Assembly: GCA_050949645.1 (NCBI GenBank)
Contig: JBMNGC010000001.1
Span: 2,046,001-2,110,000, forward strand
Length of the DNA: 64,000 nt
Source of the DNA: RUG369 sp050949645
GTDB taxonomy: Bacteria > Planctomycetota > Planctomycetia > Pirellulales > Thermoguttaceae
Direction: 5' to 3'
The stretch's first letter is position 1. The number at the start of each line of letters is the position of its first letter. This document shows, piece by piece, positions 26,996 through 36,091 of the stretch. The notes beneath the pieces are model-generated. The model was given only the letters and a program-made list of their open reading frames with translations. It was not told the origin of the DNA and did no database searches. The translations under genes were made by a program, and so were the position numbers.

Positions 26996-28171
26996 TCATC
27001 CTACGACATGGAACGCCCATAGCCCAAAGGCGACGGGCGCGGCGAGCAGCAATGAATCGAAGATATCGAGGAACCCTCCGAATCCCGGGACATGGTCGCC
27101 CGAATCTTTGCGTCCGACGTCGCGCTTAACGAGGGACTCCGCCAAGTCGCCGAGCGCCCCCGCGCAGCCGACCGCGAGCCCGTAGATCACGATCCCCAGC
27201 CACGTCGTGCGCGATTCCACGCTCGTGACGAGCGGGAAGATGAGTTCCATCGAGAGCCACGACGCGAAGACGGCGAAGGCCATCCCTCCAATCGCGCCTT
27301 CGATCGTCTTACCGGGACTGAGCTTCGGCGCCATCTTATGCCGTCCTATCAGTCTTCCGACGGTGTAGGCGCCGACGTCGCACATCTTCGTGATGAGCGC
27401 CATCGAGAAGACGGCGAAGATTCCATAGGCGATGCGCAGCACGACCATGAAGGACCCGAGGAGCCCGATGTAGACAATCGCGAAGATCGCGCCCGAAAGG
27501 TTGATGAGGTGTCCGCCCGGGATTTCAAAGCGTAGCATCTCGCCGACGAAGGCGATGAGGACTCCGAACGCGATCGCCATAAGGACGTGCACGCACGCGA
27601 AAGCGGCGGTCTTCCATTCCTGGCCGTCGGAGAAACCGTCGGGCTTCGAGAGAACGACGGTCTCGTACGCGTGGCTACCCTGCTTCGAGGGGTCGACGCC
27701 TTCCGAGATCGCGGCGTTGCGTTCGTTGGTTCGCATCCGCGCGGCGTCGAGCGCCTTTTCCGCCGTGTCGAGCGCGCGGCGCGCTGTGACGACCGCTCGC
27801 GACGCCTCGCCGAGCGCCGCCTCGTCTTCATGACGTCCTCCGTCGAACTCAAAATTTGTAAAATTCGAGGTCTCGCTCTGGAGCGCGTCGACGACCTTGC
27901 TTTCGAGATTCGCGATATAGGGCATCGAGTTATAGCATGCGAACCAGCTCAGCACGATCGTCCCGAAGACGCCTGCGTAAATCGTGGTTCGGCGCGGATA
28001 AACGCCGCCCGCGTTGAGGAGCGCCAGGATCTCTTTGCATAAGAAGAAGACGCATATCAAGAAGAAGGGCATGAGGACGATACCCGGCGCGGGCGCAATC
28101 GCGTCTAGCCAGCATAGCAGGACAATGAACACGACCAGCGGAATGCCGACGATTAACCGCCATCGTAACAT
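26996..28171 (-). CDS. cdsA: Phosphatidate cytidylyltransferase
   Basis: Makes CDP-diacylglycerol from phosphatidate and CTP in the membrane. The C-terminal CDP-DAG synthase signature is present (LVKRDVGRKDSGDHVPGFGG followed by FLDIFDSLL). About eight hydrophobic helices are seen. Compared with typical 270-300 aa CdsA this protein is 391 aa; the excess is a soluble Ala/Glu-rich, probably coiled-coil insert at about residues 90-195 between membrane helices. The start ATG is followed immediately by a hydrophobic helix. Confidence 0.92.
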   Translation of the reverse strand: MLRWRLIVGIPLVVFIVLLCWLDAIAPAPGIVLMPFFLICVFFLCKEILALLNAGGVYPRRTTIYAGVFGTIVLSWFACYNSMPYIANLESKVVDALQSETSNFTNFEFDGGRHEDEAALGEASRAVVTARRALDTAEKALDAARMRTNERNAAISEGVDPSKQGSHAYETVVLSKPDGFSDGQEWKTAAFACVHVLMAIAFGVLIAFVGEMLRFEIPGGHLINLSGAIFAIVYIGLLGSFMVVLRIAYGIFAVFSMALITKMCDVGAYTVGRLIGRHKMAPKLSPGKTIEGAIGGMAFAVFASWLSMELIFPLVTSVESRTTWLGIVIYGLAVGCAGALGDLAESLVKRDVGRKDSGDHVPGFGGFLDIFDSLLLAAPVAFGLWAFHVVG

Positions 28172-28577
28172 GGACGTCTCCCTATCTTTCCGCGCCCTCC
28201 CGGCGCACGACGTTCAAATAATCTTGAGCGCAACAAGCGCGACGAGCTGCGATTCTTCAATTTTTCGCACGCTAATCGCCCCATTGCTACGCCTCCGCTT
28301 CCGCGAGGTTATTATACGTTGCTACAAAGCGCTTTTCAATCATTTACGCGAAATTTTGAGAGGGTCCTTTAAAAGGAGCCGGCCTCTCTTTCTATTCATT
28401 ATGTATATTTAACAAAAATAGACAATTTAGATAAGATAGGGGTTGAAGAAATCGCGCCTTTGACTATAATAATTTGCAAAGTCGGCGGTTAGTGTTCTGA
28501 TTGCAGAAACGACGACGCGCTTGTCGGACCGGCCGACATGATCGTCGCGGCGACGCGACTCTCGTCGGAGGTAGAAA
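28172..28577. other. Divergent intergenic region, cdsA / DUF4912
   Basis: About 400 bases without a gene. Its right half is AT-rich and contains the candidate promoter described at 28443-28470. No repeat or RNA fold was recognised. Confidence 0.5.
28443..28470 (+). promoter_or_regulatory. Candidate promoter for the DUF4912 gene
   Basis: TTGAAG (28443-28448), a 16-base spacer and consensus TATAAT (28465-28470), about 108 bases before the gene. Confidence 0.5.
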
Positions 28578-29798
28578 ATGGACGTCCATTCCCTTGATGG
28601 CCTTAAGTTTAAGGAACTTGCCGCGCTTGCCAAATCTCTCGGTATGACGCGCTATAGTTCGCTGAGAAAAGCCGAGCTCGTCGAGGCGATCGAGCGCGAA
28701 TACGCCAGTCGCGAGGTCCCATTTGCGCCCGCCCCAGCGCCTACGATCAAAGCGCGCTCCGCGAAACGCGCCGCGCCGACCTCCGACGCGAGCGGAACCG
28801 CGAAAAAACGATCAAGCGCGCCAGACTCCGGCGACGAGGAATCCTCGAGTTCGAGCGCCGACGCCTCGAAAGCGGCGCGCGCGCGCCAGAAACGTTCGGC
28901 GAGTCGTCGGCGCGCAAGCTCCGAGAAAGCCGGCGTTCGAACGCGGCGGACTCGTTCGGGAACGACGGCGGCGAGCCGGCGTTCGCGACGCAGCAGGATC
29001 AAGCCGCTCCCCCTCGCGAGCGACTCCGATACCCAGAGCGATTTCCTGAGACTCGGCGTATGTAACCCCTTCTGGATCTGGGCTCAGTGGTATATTTCTG
29101 AAAATAATATGAACCGCGTCCATTCGGCGATGGGCGCCTACTGGCACACTGCCACGCAGGTCCTGCGCGTCTTCCGAGTCGATCGCGAGCCTCAAATCTC
29201 GACGATTCGCCGCGCCTTCCTTAAGGACGTGCCGGTCAAGATCGACATTCGCGCATGGTACGTCCCGATCGACAATCCGCCAAGTTCCTACATGTTCGAA
29301 CTCGGTTACAAGACCCGCAGCGGCGAGTTCTTCACGCTCGCGTCGAGTAACATTGTCGACACGCCCCCTCGTCTCATGCACGACACGCCGATGGGGGGCG
29401 GCTTTGGCATGTTCGAGCCTGGCGCCGTGCTGCCGCAGGCCGGCGCCTATGCGACGCGCGGCTACGGCCAGGGCGGTCGGCGACCCTACGCATCGAATTT
29501 ACCCCTTAATCAATCGGCGTGCGTCTTTGGGCTCCCGGGCCCCGTATCGCTCGCGGTCGACATGGAGATCGTGATCAAGGGTCGCGTCTCGTCGGGCGCG
29601 TCGGTTCGGATTCGCGACGAGCAGATTCCTACTCGCGCGGACGGGTCCTTCTCGGTGCGCCTCAACCTTCCGGAACGTCGTCATGTTTTCCCCGTCGTCG
29701 CGACGAGCCTCGACGAATCGGAATCGCAGACGATCGTCCTCTCGGTCGACCGCAATACGAAGGTTCTCGACACGGTTTATAAGGAAGACGAGGAATAG
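28578..29798 (+). CDS. DUF4912 protein with Rho N-terminal/SAP-like domain
   Basis: A 406-aa protein. Residues 1-40 (LDGLKFKELAALAKSLGM then KAELVEAIE) look like a Rho N-terminal/SAP-type nucleic-acid-binding helix-extended-loop-helix. A Ser/Arg/Ala-rich linker (about 45-140) follows, then the DUF4912 domain (NPFWIWAQWYIS, HTATQVLRVFRV, FKAELGYK-like FELGYKTRSGEFFTLASSN) and a C-terminal beta-rich FGLPGPVSLAVDMEIVIKGRV segment. DUF4912 has no defined function. The gene is monocistronic or co-transcribed with ribF 30 bases downstream. Confidence 0.88.
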   Translation: MDVHSLDGLKFKELAALAKSLGMTRYSSLRKAELVEAIEREYASREVPFAPAPAPTIKARSAKRAAPTSDASGTAKKRSSAPDSGDEESSSSSADASKAARARQKRSASRRRASSEKAGVRTRRTRSGTTAASRRSRRSRIKPLPLASDSDTQSDFLRLGVCNPFWIWAQWYISENNMNRVHSAMGAYWHTATQVLRVFRVDREPQISTIRRAFLKDVPVKIDIRAWYVPIDNPPSSYMFELGYKTRSGEFFTLASSNIVDTPPRLMHDTPMGGGFGMFEPGAVLPQAGAYATRGYGQGGRRPYASNLPLNQSACVFGLPGPVSLAVDMEIVIKGRVSSGASVRIRDEQIPTRADGSFSVRLNLPERRHVFPVVATSLDESESQTIVLSVDRNTKVLDTVYKEDEE

Positions 29799-29827
29799 TT
29801 TTTTTGTCGTCGCGGCGGCGTTGAACA

Positions 29828-30751
29828 GTGGAAATATTTAATCGTGTGGACGAACTTCCGTCGCATATTCGCGGCGGAGTTCTGTCGATTGGCAAATTCG
29901 ACGGCCTGCATCTCGGTCACGCGCGGATTATCTCGAGCGCGCGCGCGACGGCGCGTCGACGCGGCGCGATGGTCGTCGTCTTTACGTTCCATCCCTCTCC
30001 GATGGCGATTCTCCAACCCGAGAGCGCCCCGGCGCCGATTACGGACCCTGATACGAAGCGCGCGCTCCTCGAACGCTCGGGCGTCGACGCGCTTATCGAA
30101 TTTCCAACGACGCGCGAATTCTTAAGTCTTACGGCGGAGGAGTTTTTCTCAGAGATCGTCGTCGAGCGTCTCGGCGCCGTCGCGATCACGGAGGGCGCAA
30201 GTTTCGCCTTCGGACGCGACCGGGTCGGGCCGGGCTCAGGGCTCGAGGAACTCGCGGCGCGGTTCGGAGTCGAACTCGACGTCGCGCAAGCGGTCAGGGT
30301 CGGAGAAACGGTCGTCTCGAGCAGCGCGATTCGCAACGCGTTAGCGCGCGGCGACGTCGAATGCGCCTCAAAACTTTTAGGGCGGCGCTACGCGATCTCA
30401 GGCGTCGTCGAGCATGGCGACGCGCGCGGACAAACTCTGGGATATCCGACGGCGAACGTCGCGGACCCCGGCGTCTTTCTGCCAAGAGAGGGTATCTACG
30501 CGGCGCGCGCGCGAATGGAAAATGGCGAAATACGCGCCGCCGCCGTGAATCTTGGGGGCAACCCGACCTTTGGAGTCGCTGAAAGAAAAATCGAAGCGCA
30601 TCTACTCGACTATCGCGGCGACCTTTACGGCGTCCGCCTTGAGCTGGAATTCTGCGCGAGACTCCGCGACGTCGTCCAGTTCTCCTCGAAAGAAGCGCTC
30701 CTTGCGCAAATGGCGCGCGACGTCGACGACGTGCGACGACTCGTGCGATAG
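29828..30751 (+). CDS. ribF: Bifunctional riboflavin kinase/FAD synthetase
   Basis: Phosphorylates riboflavin to FMN and adenylates it to FAD. It is 307 aa. The N-terminal nucleotidyltransferase has GKFDGLHLGHARII (HxGH-type), FTFHPSP and SSSAIRNAL; the C-terminal kinase has GYPTANV, GIYAARA and the ligand-binding NLGGNPTFG then EAHLLDYRGDLYG. The start is GTG at 29828. It is followed by a strong terminator. Confidence 0.94.
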   Translation: MEIFNRVDELPSHIRGGVLSIGKFDGLHLGHARIISSARATARRRGAMVVVFTFHPSPMAILQPESAPAPITDPDTKRALLERSGVDALIEFPTTREFLSLTAEEFFSEIVVERLGAVAITEGASFAFGRDRVGPGSGLEELAARFGVELDVAQAVRVGETVVSSSAIRNALARGDVECASKLLGRRYAISGVVEHGDARGQTLGYPTANVADPGVFLPREGIYAARARMENGEIRAAAVNLGGNPTFGVAERKIEAHLLDYRGDLYGVRLELEFCARLRDVVQFSSKEALLAQMARDVDDVRRLVR

Positions 30752-30762
30752 AAAGCCTGATC

Positions 30763-30797
30763 ACGCTCGACGCGCTCTTGCGTCGAGCGTTTTTTTA
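30763..30797 (+). terminator. Terminator of ribF
   Basis: A perfect 11-bp stem (ACGCTCGACGC, 30763-30773, pairing with 30780-30790), 6-base loop, then seven T. Confidence 0.9.
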
Positions 30798-30812
30798 TGC
30801 CCGGCCGGCTCG

Positions 30813-31085
30813 CTAGCCCGCCTTGCGCTGCATGAGGACGTCGTTGATCTGTTCGAGCGTCTCGCGCATCTGCTGACAATTTCCAGACGAAGCGGCGTCG
30901 AGTTGCGTCTGCACGATCCGCGAGACCGTACTCGAACGGTTCATACCCCATTCTCGCGCGCGATCGTCGACCTGACCGAGGAGCTCGACAGAGATCGTGA
31001 AAGATACTTTTTCGTAATTGTCCTTCCTTCGGGGACGACCAATCTTACATTTTTTAGAACCAATACGGATAGTATTGTTACTCAT
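30813..31085 (-). CDS. Ribbon-helix-helix-like DNA-binding protein, paralogue A
   Basis: A 90-aa protein starting at the ATG at 31085. A basic KKCKIGRPRRK patch is followed by a short beta-strand-like VSFTISVELLGQVDDRAREWG and MNRSSTVSRIVQTQL, the strand-helix-helix spacing of RHH (CopG/MetJ-type) repressors. It is the downstream neighbour of a close paralogue (31166-31444). The pair sits between the core chromosome and the phage-like operon and could regulate it. Confidence 0.65.
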   Translation of the reverse strand: MSNNTIRIGSKKCKIGRPRRKDNYEKVSFTISVELLGQVDDRAREWGMNRSSTVSRIVQTQLDAASSGNCQQMRETLEQINDVLMQRKAG

Positions 31086-31165
31086 GACGCCTGCCTTTGC
31101 AAAATAAACGGAGCGCGGAACGAGTCGCCGCGCTAACGACGCTGAAAACGCGCGAGCGACGCTAT

Positions 31166-31444
31166 TCAAAGATGTTGAGAAACGATCTCCGAGATACGCT
31201 TGATCGCGTTTTCCAGCTCAAGAGGGCTTTCGAGCCGCTTGCTGTCGATCTCTGCGGCAAGAATCCGCGTGACGGTGCGCGAGCGATTCACGCCCCACCG
31301 TCGAGCGAGATCGTCGACTTTATTGATCAGTTCGGACGAGATCGTCACGGAGACGCAGGTGTATTCCTCCTCGCGGCGCGGTCGACCCGGTCGACGCTTA
31401 ACTCGTTTTCCTGAGGCCCCTTCTGTCTTGGCGTTCGTTTTCAT
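31166..31444 (-). CDS. Ribbon-helix-helix-like DNA-binding protein, paralogue B
   Basis: A 92-aa protein with a basic N-terminus (KRVKRRPGRPRREEE), then CVSVTISSELINKVDDLARRWGVNRSRTVTRILAAEI, the RHH pattern. It shares the GRPRR patch, the V-TIS-EL--VDD-AR-WG-NRS-TV-RI core and overall size with paralogue A 80 bases downstream, so the two arose by duplication. An alternative is the antitoxin half of a toxin-antitoxin pair, but no toxin gene is beside them. Confidence 0.65.
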   Translation of the reverse strand: MKTNAKTEGASGKRVKRRPGRPRREEEYTCVSVTISSELINKVDDLARRWGVNRSRTVTRILAAEIDSKRLESPLELENAIKRISEIVSQHL

Positions 31445-31874
31445 AACATCCTTCCCTGGTAATTTGCAAGGCGACCCTTGCTCGCGAAAAAGAACGCGTC
31501 GTCGTCAACGTCCTGCCAACCCTCGACGCGCTGCAAGGGACACTCTACCAAATTTTCCGGAGCGTGGCAAACCCGATTTTTCTGAATAATGCTCGCTCTC
31601 GCTCTATCTTATTTAAACCGAATTGTTAAATCAATCTGTTTTTAACGATTTTTCGGAAAATATTAGTTAAATCGGCTGGATAATCTCTTCAACGCCTCGA
31701 CCCGACCCTCAGATTCTCTCTCGCGACGCCTCGATGCGCGGTCGGCGACGACGACCCATTTAGGAATATCGACCGCCGCCTCGGCGATAATCCCGCGCAT
31801 GGGACCGGCGAACGCGTCGGTCAAAGGATTCGCGACGCGCGTGCGGCGCGCGGACGCGTTAGCAGGGAGATTTT
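31445..31874. other. Intergenic region between RHH pair and plus-strand operon
   Basis: About 430 bases. The centre (about 31590-31690) is markedly AT-rich, with several TTAAAT/ATTTAAC-like words around GTTAAAT and AGTTAAAT, a possible operator and promoter region for the divergent transcripts. No gene was seen. Confidence 0.4.
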
Positions 31875-32630
31875 ATGATGAAACAAAAACTTGGGGGAGC
31901 GTTCGCGACGGCGATCCTGTGCCTCGGCGCTCTTTCGGCGGCGACGGGGGAAGAAGTCGCGGAGGCGGGACGATATCGGTCGCCCTACGTGACCGCGTCG
32001 GGCGCCAACGCGGAGGCGATCGAACGAGAATGCGACGCGATCGTCGAACGCCTCACGCGACGATACGGAGCGCCCGCGAGGTGGAGAAACTTCCGCGTAA
32101 GGATCGAGCCGCGGCGCGACGGTCCGGTCGCGGGCTACACGCGTTACGTCCCGCCGAACGTCGTCGAGGTCGTCTCCTATCGGAGCCTTGAAGAATCGCG
32201 CGGAGGGGTCCTCGACCATGAGATGACGCACGCCTTCTTCTTCTACCTCGTCGGCTCGAATTTCGATCTCATGATGAACGAGGGCGTCGCGCAGAATTCG
32301 GAATATCGGACTCGCGCCGAGCTCAGAGAAATCGTATGGCGCCGGTATCTCAACGGCGAATTCCGGCCTCTCGCGACCCTTTACGGTCGCAACGAATACG
32401 ACTCCGCGCTCCTCATCTACACGGAGGGATTCAGCGTCGTCGATTTCCTCATCGGACGCGGAGGATCGATGTGGTTCGCCGCCTTCACGCAATATCTCGC
32501 GCGGGAAGCGACGAGTATCGACGACGCGCTCCGCGCATTCTACGGCTACGAATCCCTCGAAGCCTTCGAGGAAGACTGGCTCGAATTCATCCGCTGCGGA
32601 CAGTCCCGCGCGACCCTGCGGAGTCTTTAG
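31875..32630 (+). CDS. Exported gluzincin-type metallopeptidase
   Basis: A 251-aa protein with a signal peptide (about residues 1-23, LGGAFATAILCLGALSAAT). The zinc motif HEMTH (HExxH, 115-119) is in a hydrophobic helix, with a candidate third ligand Glu136 in NEGVAQ. A C-terminal EGFSVVDFLIGRGG and YGYESLEAFEEDWLEF resemble the C-terminal half of peptidase MA-like planctomycete proteins. It is the first gene of a run of closely spaced plus-strand genes ending at 40229. It could be a host envelope protease captured at the edge of the phage-like block. Confidence 0.75.
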   Translation: MMKQKLGGAFATAILCLGALSAATGEEVAEAGRYRSPYVTASGANAEAIERECDAIVERLTRRYGAPARWRNFRVRIEPRRDGPVAGYTRYVPPNVVEVVSYRSLEESRGGVLDHEMTHAFFFYLVGSNFDLMMNEGVAQNSEYRTRAELREIVWRRYLNGEFRPLATLYGRNEYDSALLIYTEGFSVVDFLIGRGGSMWFAAFTQYLAREATSIDDALRAFYGYESLEAFEEDWLEFIRCGQSRATLRSL

Positions 32631-32653
32631 CGCATCAACAGAAAGGAAAGCAT

Positions 32654-33373
32654 ATGACACGCACAGAGATAAGAAATCGTCGATTTTCAGCGGCGACGTT
32701 TGCGTTCGCGGCGGCGCTGCTCCTCTGCGTTTCGCCGCAGGACGGCGGGAGCGCTCTTTTCGCCGCGAATAGCGGGACCGAAACGATCCTCGTCTATCCG
32801 GCGTCGGCGACCTCGAAGGTCCCCGAAACGATCCAGGTTCCCGCGAGTCTACCCTCCGGCGCCGCGGCGCTCGGGGGTCGGGCGTCGGCGGTTCGGCCCG
32901 TCCAGGAAAATGGCGAACTCGATCCCGAAACGCCCCTCGGGCAGGTCCGGTCGGTCCTCTCGACGCTCGGGGAGCTCCGCGATCGTCAGCTGGTGAATGG
33001 TCGCGCGCTCAACGAGGCGGTCGCGAAGATCGAGTCGACGATCGGCGTTCGCGCCGACGAGCTCGCGGAGACGCTTAACCTGAACGCGCTGCGCCTCGCG
33101 TCCCTCGAAGCGGCGATCGTCGGGCCCTCGAAGGGGCTCGGAACGACCGGTCGACGCCCGAGTCGCGAACCGACGGTCGAGGTCCGGCCCGGCGGCGCGG
33201 CGACGCCGATTCGGCCTGCAGCGCCCTACCTTCCTCTCGGTCGAATCCTCGCGTTCGCCGGCGCGGCGATCGTCCTCTGGGAACTTTCGCGACGCCGCGC
33301 GGTCGCGAACTTTGAGCGCAACTCCGCGCGCGCTCGAAACGACTCGATCGACGAGACGCGACGAGGATTCTAG
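32654..33373 (+). CDS. Exported protein with C-terminal membrane helix, unrecognised
   Basis: A 239-aa protein starting at the ATG at 32654 (GAAAGGAAAG upstream). An N-terminal hydrophobic stretch (ATFAFAAALLLCV) is a signal or anchor. A coiled-coil-like middle follows (LGQVRSVLSTLGELRDRQLVNGRALNEAVAKIE is heptad-like), then a Pro/Arg-rich linker and a C-terminal hydrophobic helix (GRILAFAGAAIVLWEL) with a basic tail. Its stop is one base before the next ATG, so the two are tightly coupled. It may be a phage membrane or spanin-like accessory, but nothing specific is recognised. Confidence 0.6.
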   Translation: MTRTEIRNRRFSAATFAFAAALLLCVSPQDGGSALFAANSGTETILVYPASATSKVPETIQVPASLPSGAAALGGRASAVRPVQENGELDPETPLGQVRSVLSTLGELRDRQLVNGRALNEAVAKIESTIGVRADELAETLNLNALRLASLEAAIVGPSKGLGTTGRRPSREPTVEVRPGGAATPIRPAAPYLPLGRILAFAGAAIVLWELSRRRAVANFERNSARARNDSIDETRRGF

Positions 33374-33374
33374 G

Positions 33375-35300
33375 ATGGCGACGCTCTTTTTTAACAACAC
33401 GGCGGATTCAGGCTCGGGCTCCCTTCGCGCGGCGCTCGCGGCCGCCGAGTCGGGCGACGCGATCATGCCCGATCCGACCGTCTTCGCGCGCGGCGAAAGG
33501 CCCGTCGTGAACCTCTCGTCGATGCTCCTCCTCAAGGAGTCGGCGACGCTCCTCGCGGACGCAACGCGGCCTCGAGTCTCCAGCGCGGATGGAATCGCGC
33601 TCTTCGCAAGGGACGGCGAATCCCTCGTCGTCGAGGGATGGGAGTTCGTTGGACGCGTGATGGCCTATCATACGGAATCGAACTTTTCGCGGTGTCTTTT
33701 CGCGGGCAACGCGGAATTGGCGATGGCGATCCAAGGTAAAGCGGAGACCTCGATCACGCTCGAAGATTGCGTCGTGACCGGCGCGCGACGCGGAGGGATC
33801 TACGCGTCGGGCGCCGATTCGACGCTCAAGCTCGTCCGGACGACGGTCGCGGGCAATTTCCAGCCGGTCGAGATCGGAACCCAGACGGAGTATACCGCGG
33901 TCGATTCGATCGTCGATCCGGTCCCTTCGGAGGCGGGGTTCGCCGCGCCGCCCCCCGACGAATTTCCGGACGACGGAAGCGCGCTCTCGTGGGAGGAGTG
34001 GAACCTCGCGCCCCTCCCCGATTCGCCCTTCGCGTCGGGCGCGACGACCGCCGAGGGACGCTGCGATTTCCTCGGCGTACCGCGCGGAAGGGTTGTCGAC
34101 GGCGAGACGCTCTACGCCGCCGGCGCTCTCGAAGTTATCGAGGCGGACTACTGGTTCACGGGCGTCGGCGGGTCCTTCCTCGACGCGGCCAACTGGCGAA
34201 CAACGCGCGCGGGCTCAGCGACGCCGGAAACGATCGAACCGGGCGTCTTCTTCATCGACGAGAACGCGAGATGGTCCGACGCGCCCCCGGAAGGCTCGAC
34301 GTTGATCATCGCCGGACGCGTCGCGACGACCCTCGGCGCGAACGCGGCGCTCGACGCGATCACGATCGGCGACGACGCCGCGATGATCTTCGAGGGCCGG
34401 GACCGAATCGTGAGCGTCGCGGACGGCTCAAAGATTATCCTCGGGCCGCGCGCTAACTTCGTCGCCGCGCCGGGGAGCTCGGGGTACCTCGCGGTCGCGG
34501 GGAACGCCGAACTCTCGAACGCGCTCTTCGACGGAATCGTCGTCGCGGGCTACGGCGCGAACCTGACAAGCTTCGAGGTCGCGACGATTCGACCGCGGAC
34601 CGCGCTCTTCGAATGGACCGCGACGAACCCGAACGCGACGATTCGGCTCGAAGGGCGAACGCCGGAAGGCTGGACGGAGCTCGCGCCGGCGCTCGACGCG
34701 GCGGAGACCGGTTTCGAAGCGACGGTTGGAAGCGGACGCGCAACCTTTCGCGCGTTCGACGGCGAGAAGTTCCTCTACGACGACGCGTGGAGCTTCTCGG
34801 GCGTCCAGTTGAGCGTCGTCGCGACCGCGGCGCCCGCGGAACGCGCAGGAAAAGCATGGGAGGCGATCACAACGATGGCAAAAACTTCAGACCCCGTAAT
34901 GGTCGGCCAGGGAATTACGATCCTGGCGCGAATTTACGACGCTTTCGACGTCGACGCGCCGCTACTATCCAACGGCTCGAATATCGAGAGCGTCGCCTAT
35001 TCATGCCGCTACGTTTCGAACGGAATCTTCGACGAGACGCTCGAGCCGGTCCCGGGCCACGAGGAGGTCGACGCGGGAACCGACTGCGTCCTCGAGGCGC
35101 TCCAGACGTGCGACGCGTGGACCGTCGACGACGTCGGATATTCCTTCGCGTTGACCCCCAACGTTCGCGACGCGCCCCTCTTCGACAGACCGGGGCGGTA
35201 TCAGATCAAGGTCGTCGTAAGACTCGTCGACGGGAACCCGGCGACCTTCTACGTGCCCGTCGACGTCATGGAAACGTCGACGACGGCGCTCTTCGAATGA
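33375..35300 (+). CDS. Large beta-rich protein, possible phage fibre/spike or surface protein
   Basis: A 641-aa protein starting one base after the preceding stop. The N-terminal half is a probable parallel beta-helix: it starts FNNTADSGSGSLRAALAAAESG and contains CVVTGARRGGIYASGAD-type turns and ITIGDDAAMIFEG. The central part has a WFTGVGGSFLDAANW motif, common in planctomycete autotransporter-like proteins. The C-terminal third (SVVATAAPAERAGKAW onward) looks like an Ig-like or fibre domain. No signal peptide. In this operon a tail fibre or adhesin is plausible, but it could equally be a host surface protein. Confidence 0.6.
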   Translation: MATLFFNNTADSGSGSLRAALAAAESGDAIMPDPTVFARGERPVVNLSSMLLLKESATLLADATRPRVSSADGIALFARDGESLVVEGWEFVGRVMAYHTESNFSRCLFAGNAELAMAIQGKAETSITLEDCVVTGARRGGIYASGADSTLKLVRTTVAGNFQPVEIGTQTEYTAVDSIVDPVPSEAGFAAPPPDEFPDDGSALSWEEWNLAPLPDSPFASGATTAEGRCDFLGVPRGRVVDGETLYAAGALEVIEADYWFTGVGGSFLDAANWRTTRAGSATPETIEPGVFFIDENARWSDAPPEGSTLIIAGRVATTLGANAALDAITIGDDAAMIFEGRDRIVSVADGSKIILGPRANFVAAPGSSGYLAVAGNAELSNALFDGIVVAGYGANLTSFEVATIRPRTALFEWTATNPNATIRLEGRTPEGWTELAPALDAAETGFEATVGSGRATFRAFDGEKFLYDDAWSFSGVQLSVVATAAPAERAGKAWEAITTMAKTSDPVMVGQGITILARIYDAFDVDAPLLSNGSNIESVAYSCRYVSNGIFDETLEPVPGHEEVDAGTDCVLEALQTCDAWTVDDVGYSFALTPNVRDAPLFDRPGRYQIKVVVRLVDGNPATFYVPVDVMETSTTALFE

Positions 35301-35350
35301 AACGCGGCGGCATGACGCAATGAATAGATAAGAGACAAGGAGAAATGAGG

Positions 35351-36061
35351 ATGAGTATTTACGACGACTACAATTCGCGCGAAGAGCTCCTCGGAGCGTT
35401 GGAATCGGCGATCACGAAACGCGAGGACGGGAAATGGCGACTCGCGGACGACGAACGAGAAGCGTTGACGAAACGCTGCGAGACATTCTCGAGGAACGCG
35501 GCGCAATACCAACGTCGCGGCGAGGAGCTTGAATCGCAACTCGCGCGCGCCGAACGCGAACGCGCGACCGCCGTCGCCGAGCTCGAGAGACTCCGCGGCG
35601 TCGGGACCGACGGAAACGACCTCAACGCCGCGCTCCGGCGCTACGCGGAACAGGCGAGCGCGTCGGAGAGCAAAGCGGCGGCGCTCGAGGCGGAGCTCGC
35701 GCCGCTGCGTGAAGAAAACGCGCGATACAAGGAACGCGAGACGCGGCGAACGATCGAAGCGCAGCTCGTCGACGAGGCGCGGAAACTCGACTGCTGCGAG
35801 TCCGCGCTCCGCGACGTCAAGCGACTCGCGCCGATCTTCAAGCTCGACGAGGCCGGGGTCGCGGTCGCGGAGGACGCGCGACGCGTCGCGGAGGTCCTGC
35901 GCGACGAAATCGCGCTATCGCCCCACTGGCTCAGTCGTTCCCGGGGCTCCGGCGCGTCGCCGGGCGCGGAACGGGACGCCTACGGCGCGAGCGAGCGATT
36001 CCAGGACGCGATGAGACGCGGGGACTTCGCCGACGTCATCAGGTACGCCCCGCGAGGATAA
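35351..36061 (+). CDS. Coiled-coil, scaffold-like phage protein
   Basis: A 236-aa protein. The ATG at 35351 is preferred over 35345 because AAGGAG ends 8 bases upstream. Residues ~20-130 are a long Glu/Arg/Ala coiled coil, followed by LDCCESALRDVKRLAPIFKLDE and DEIALSPHWLSRSRG, an arrangement like phage capsid scaffolding (GP20-type) proteins. It lies immediately upstream of the tail-assembly chaperone. A scaffold far from its capsid (54-60 kb) is odd and supports a split element. A tail coiled-coil protein is the alternative. Confidence 0.55.
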   Translation: MSIYDDYNSREELLGALESAITKREDGKWRLADDEREALTKRCETFSRNAAQYQRRGEELESQLARAERERATAVAELERLRGVGTDGNDLNAALRRYAEQASASESKAAALEAELAPLREENARYKERETRRTIEAQLVDEARKLDCCESALRDVKRLAPIFKLDEAGVAVAEDARRVAEVLRDEIALSPHWLSRSRGSGASPGAERDAYGASERFQDAMRRGDFADVIRYAPRG

Positions 36062-36091
36062 CGCGACGACGCGAGAAAGGAGAAGACCGCT

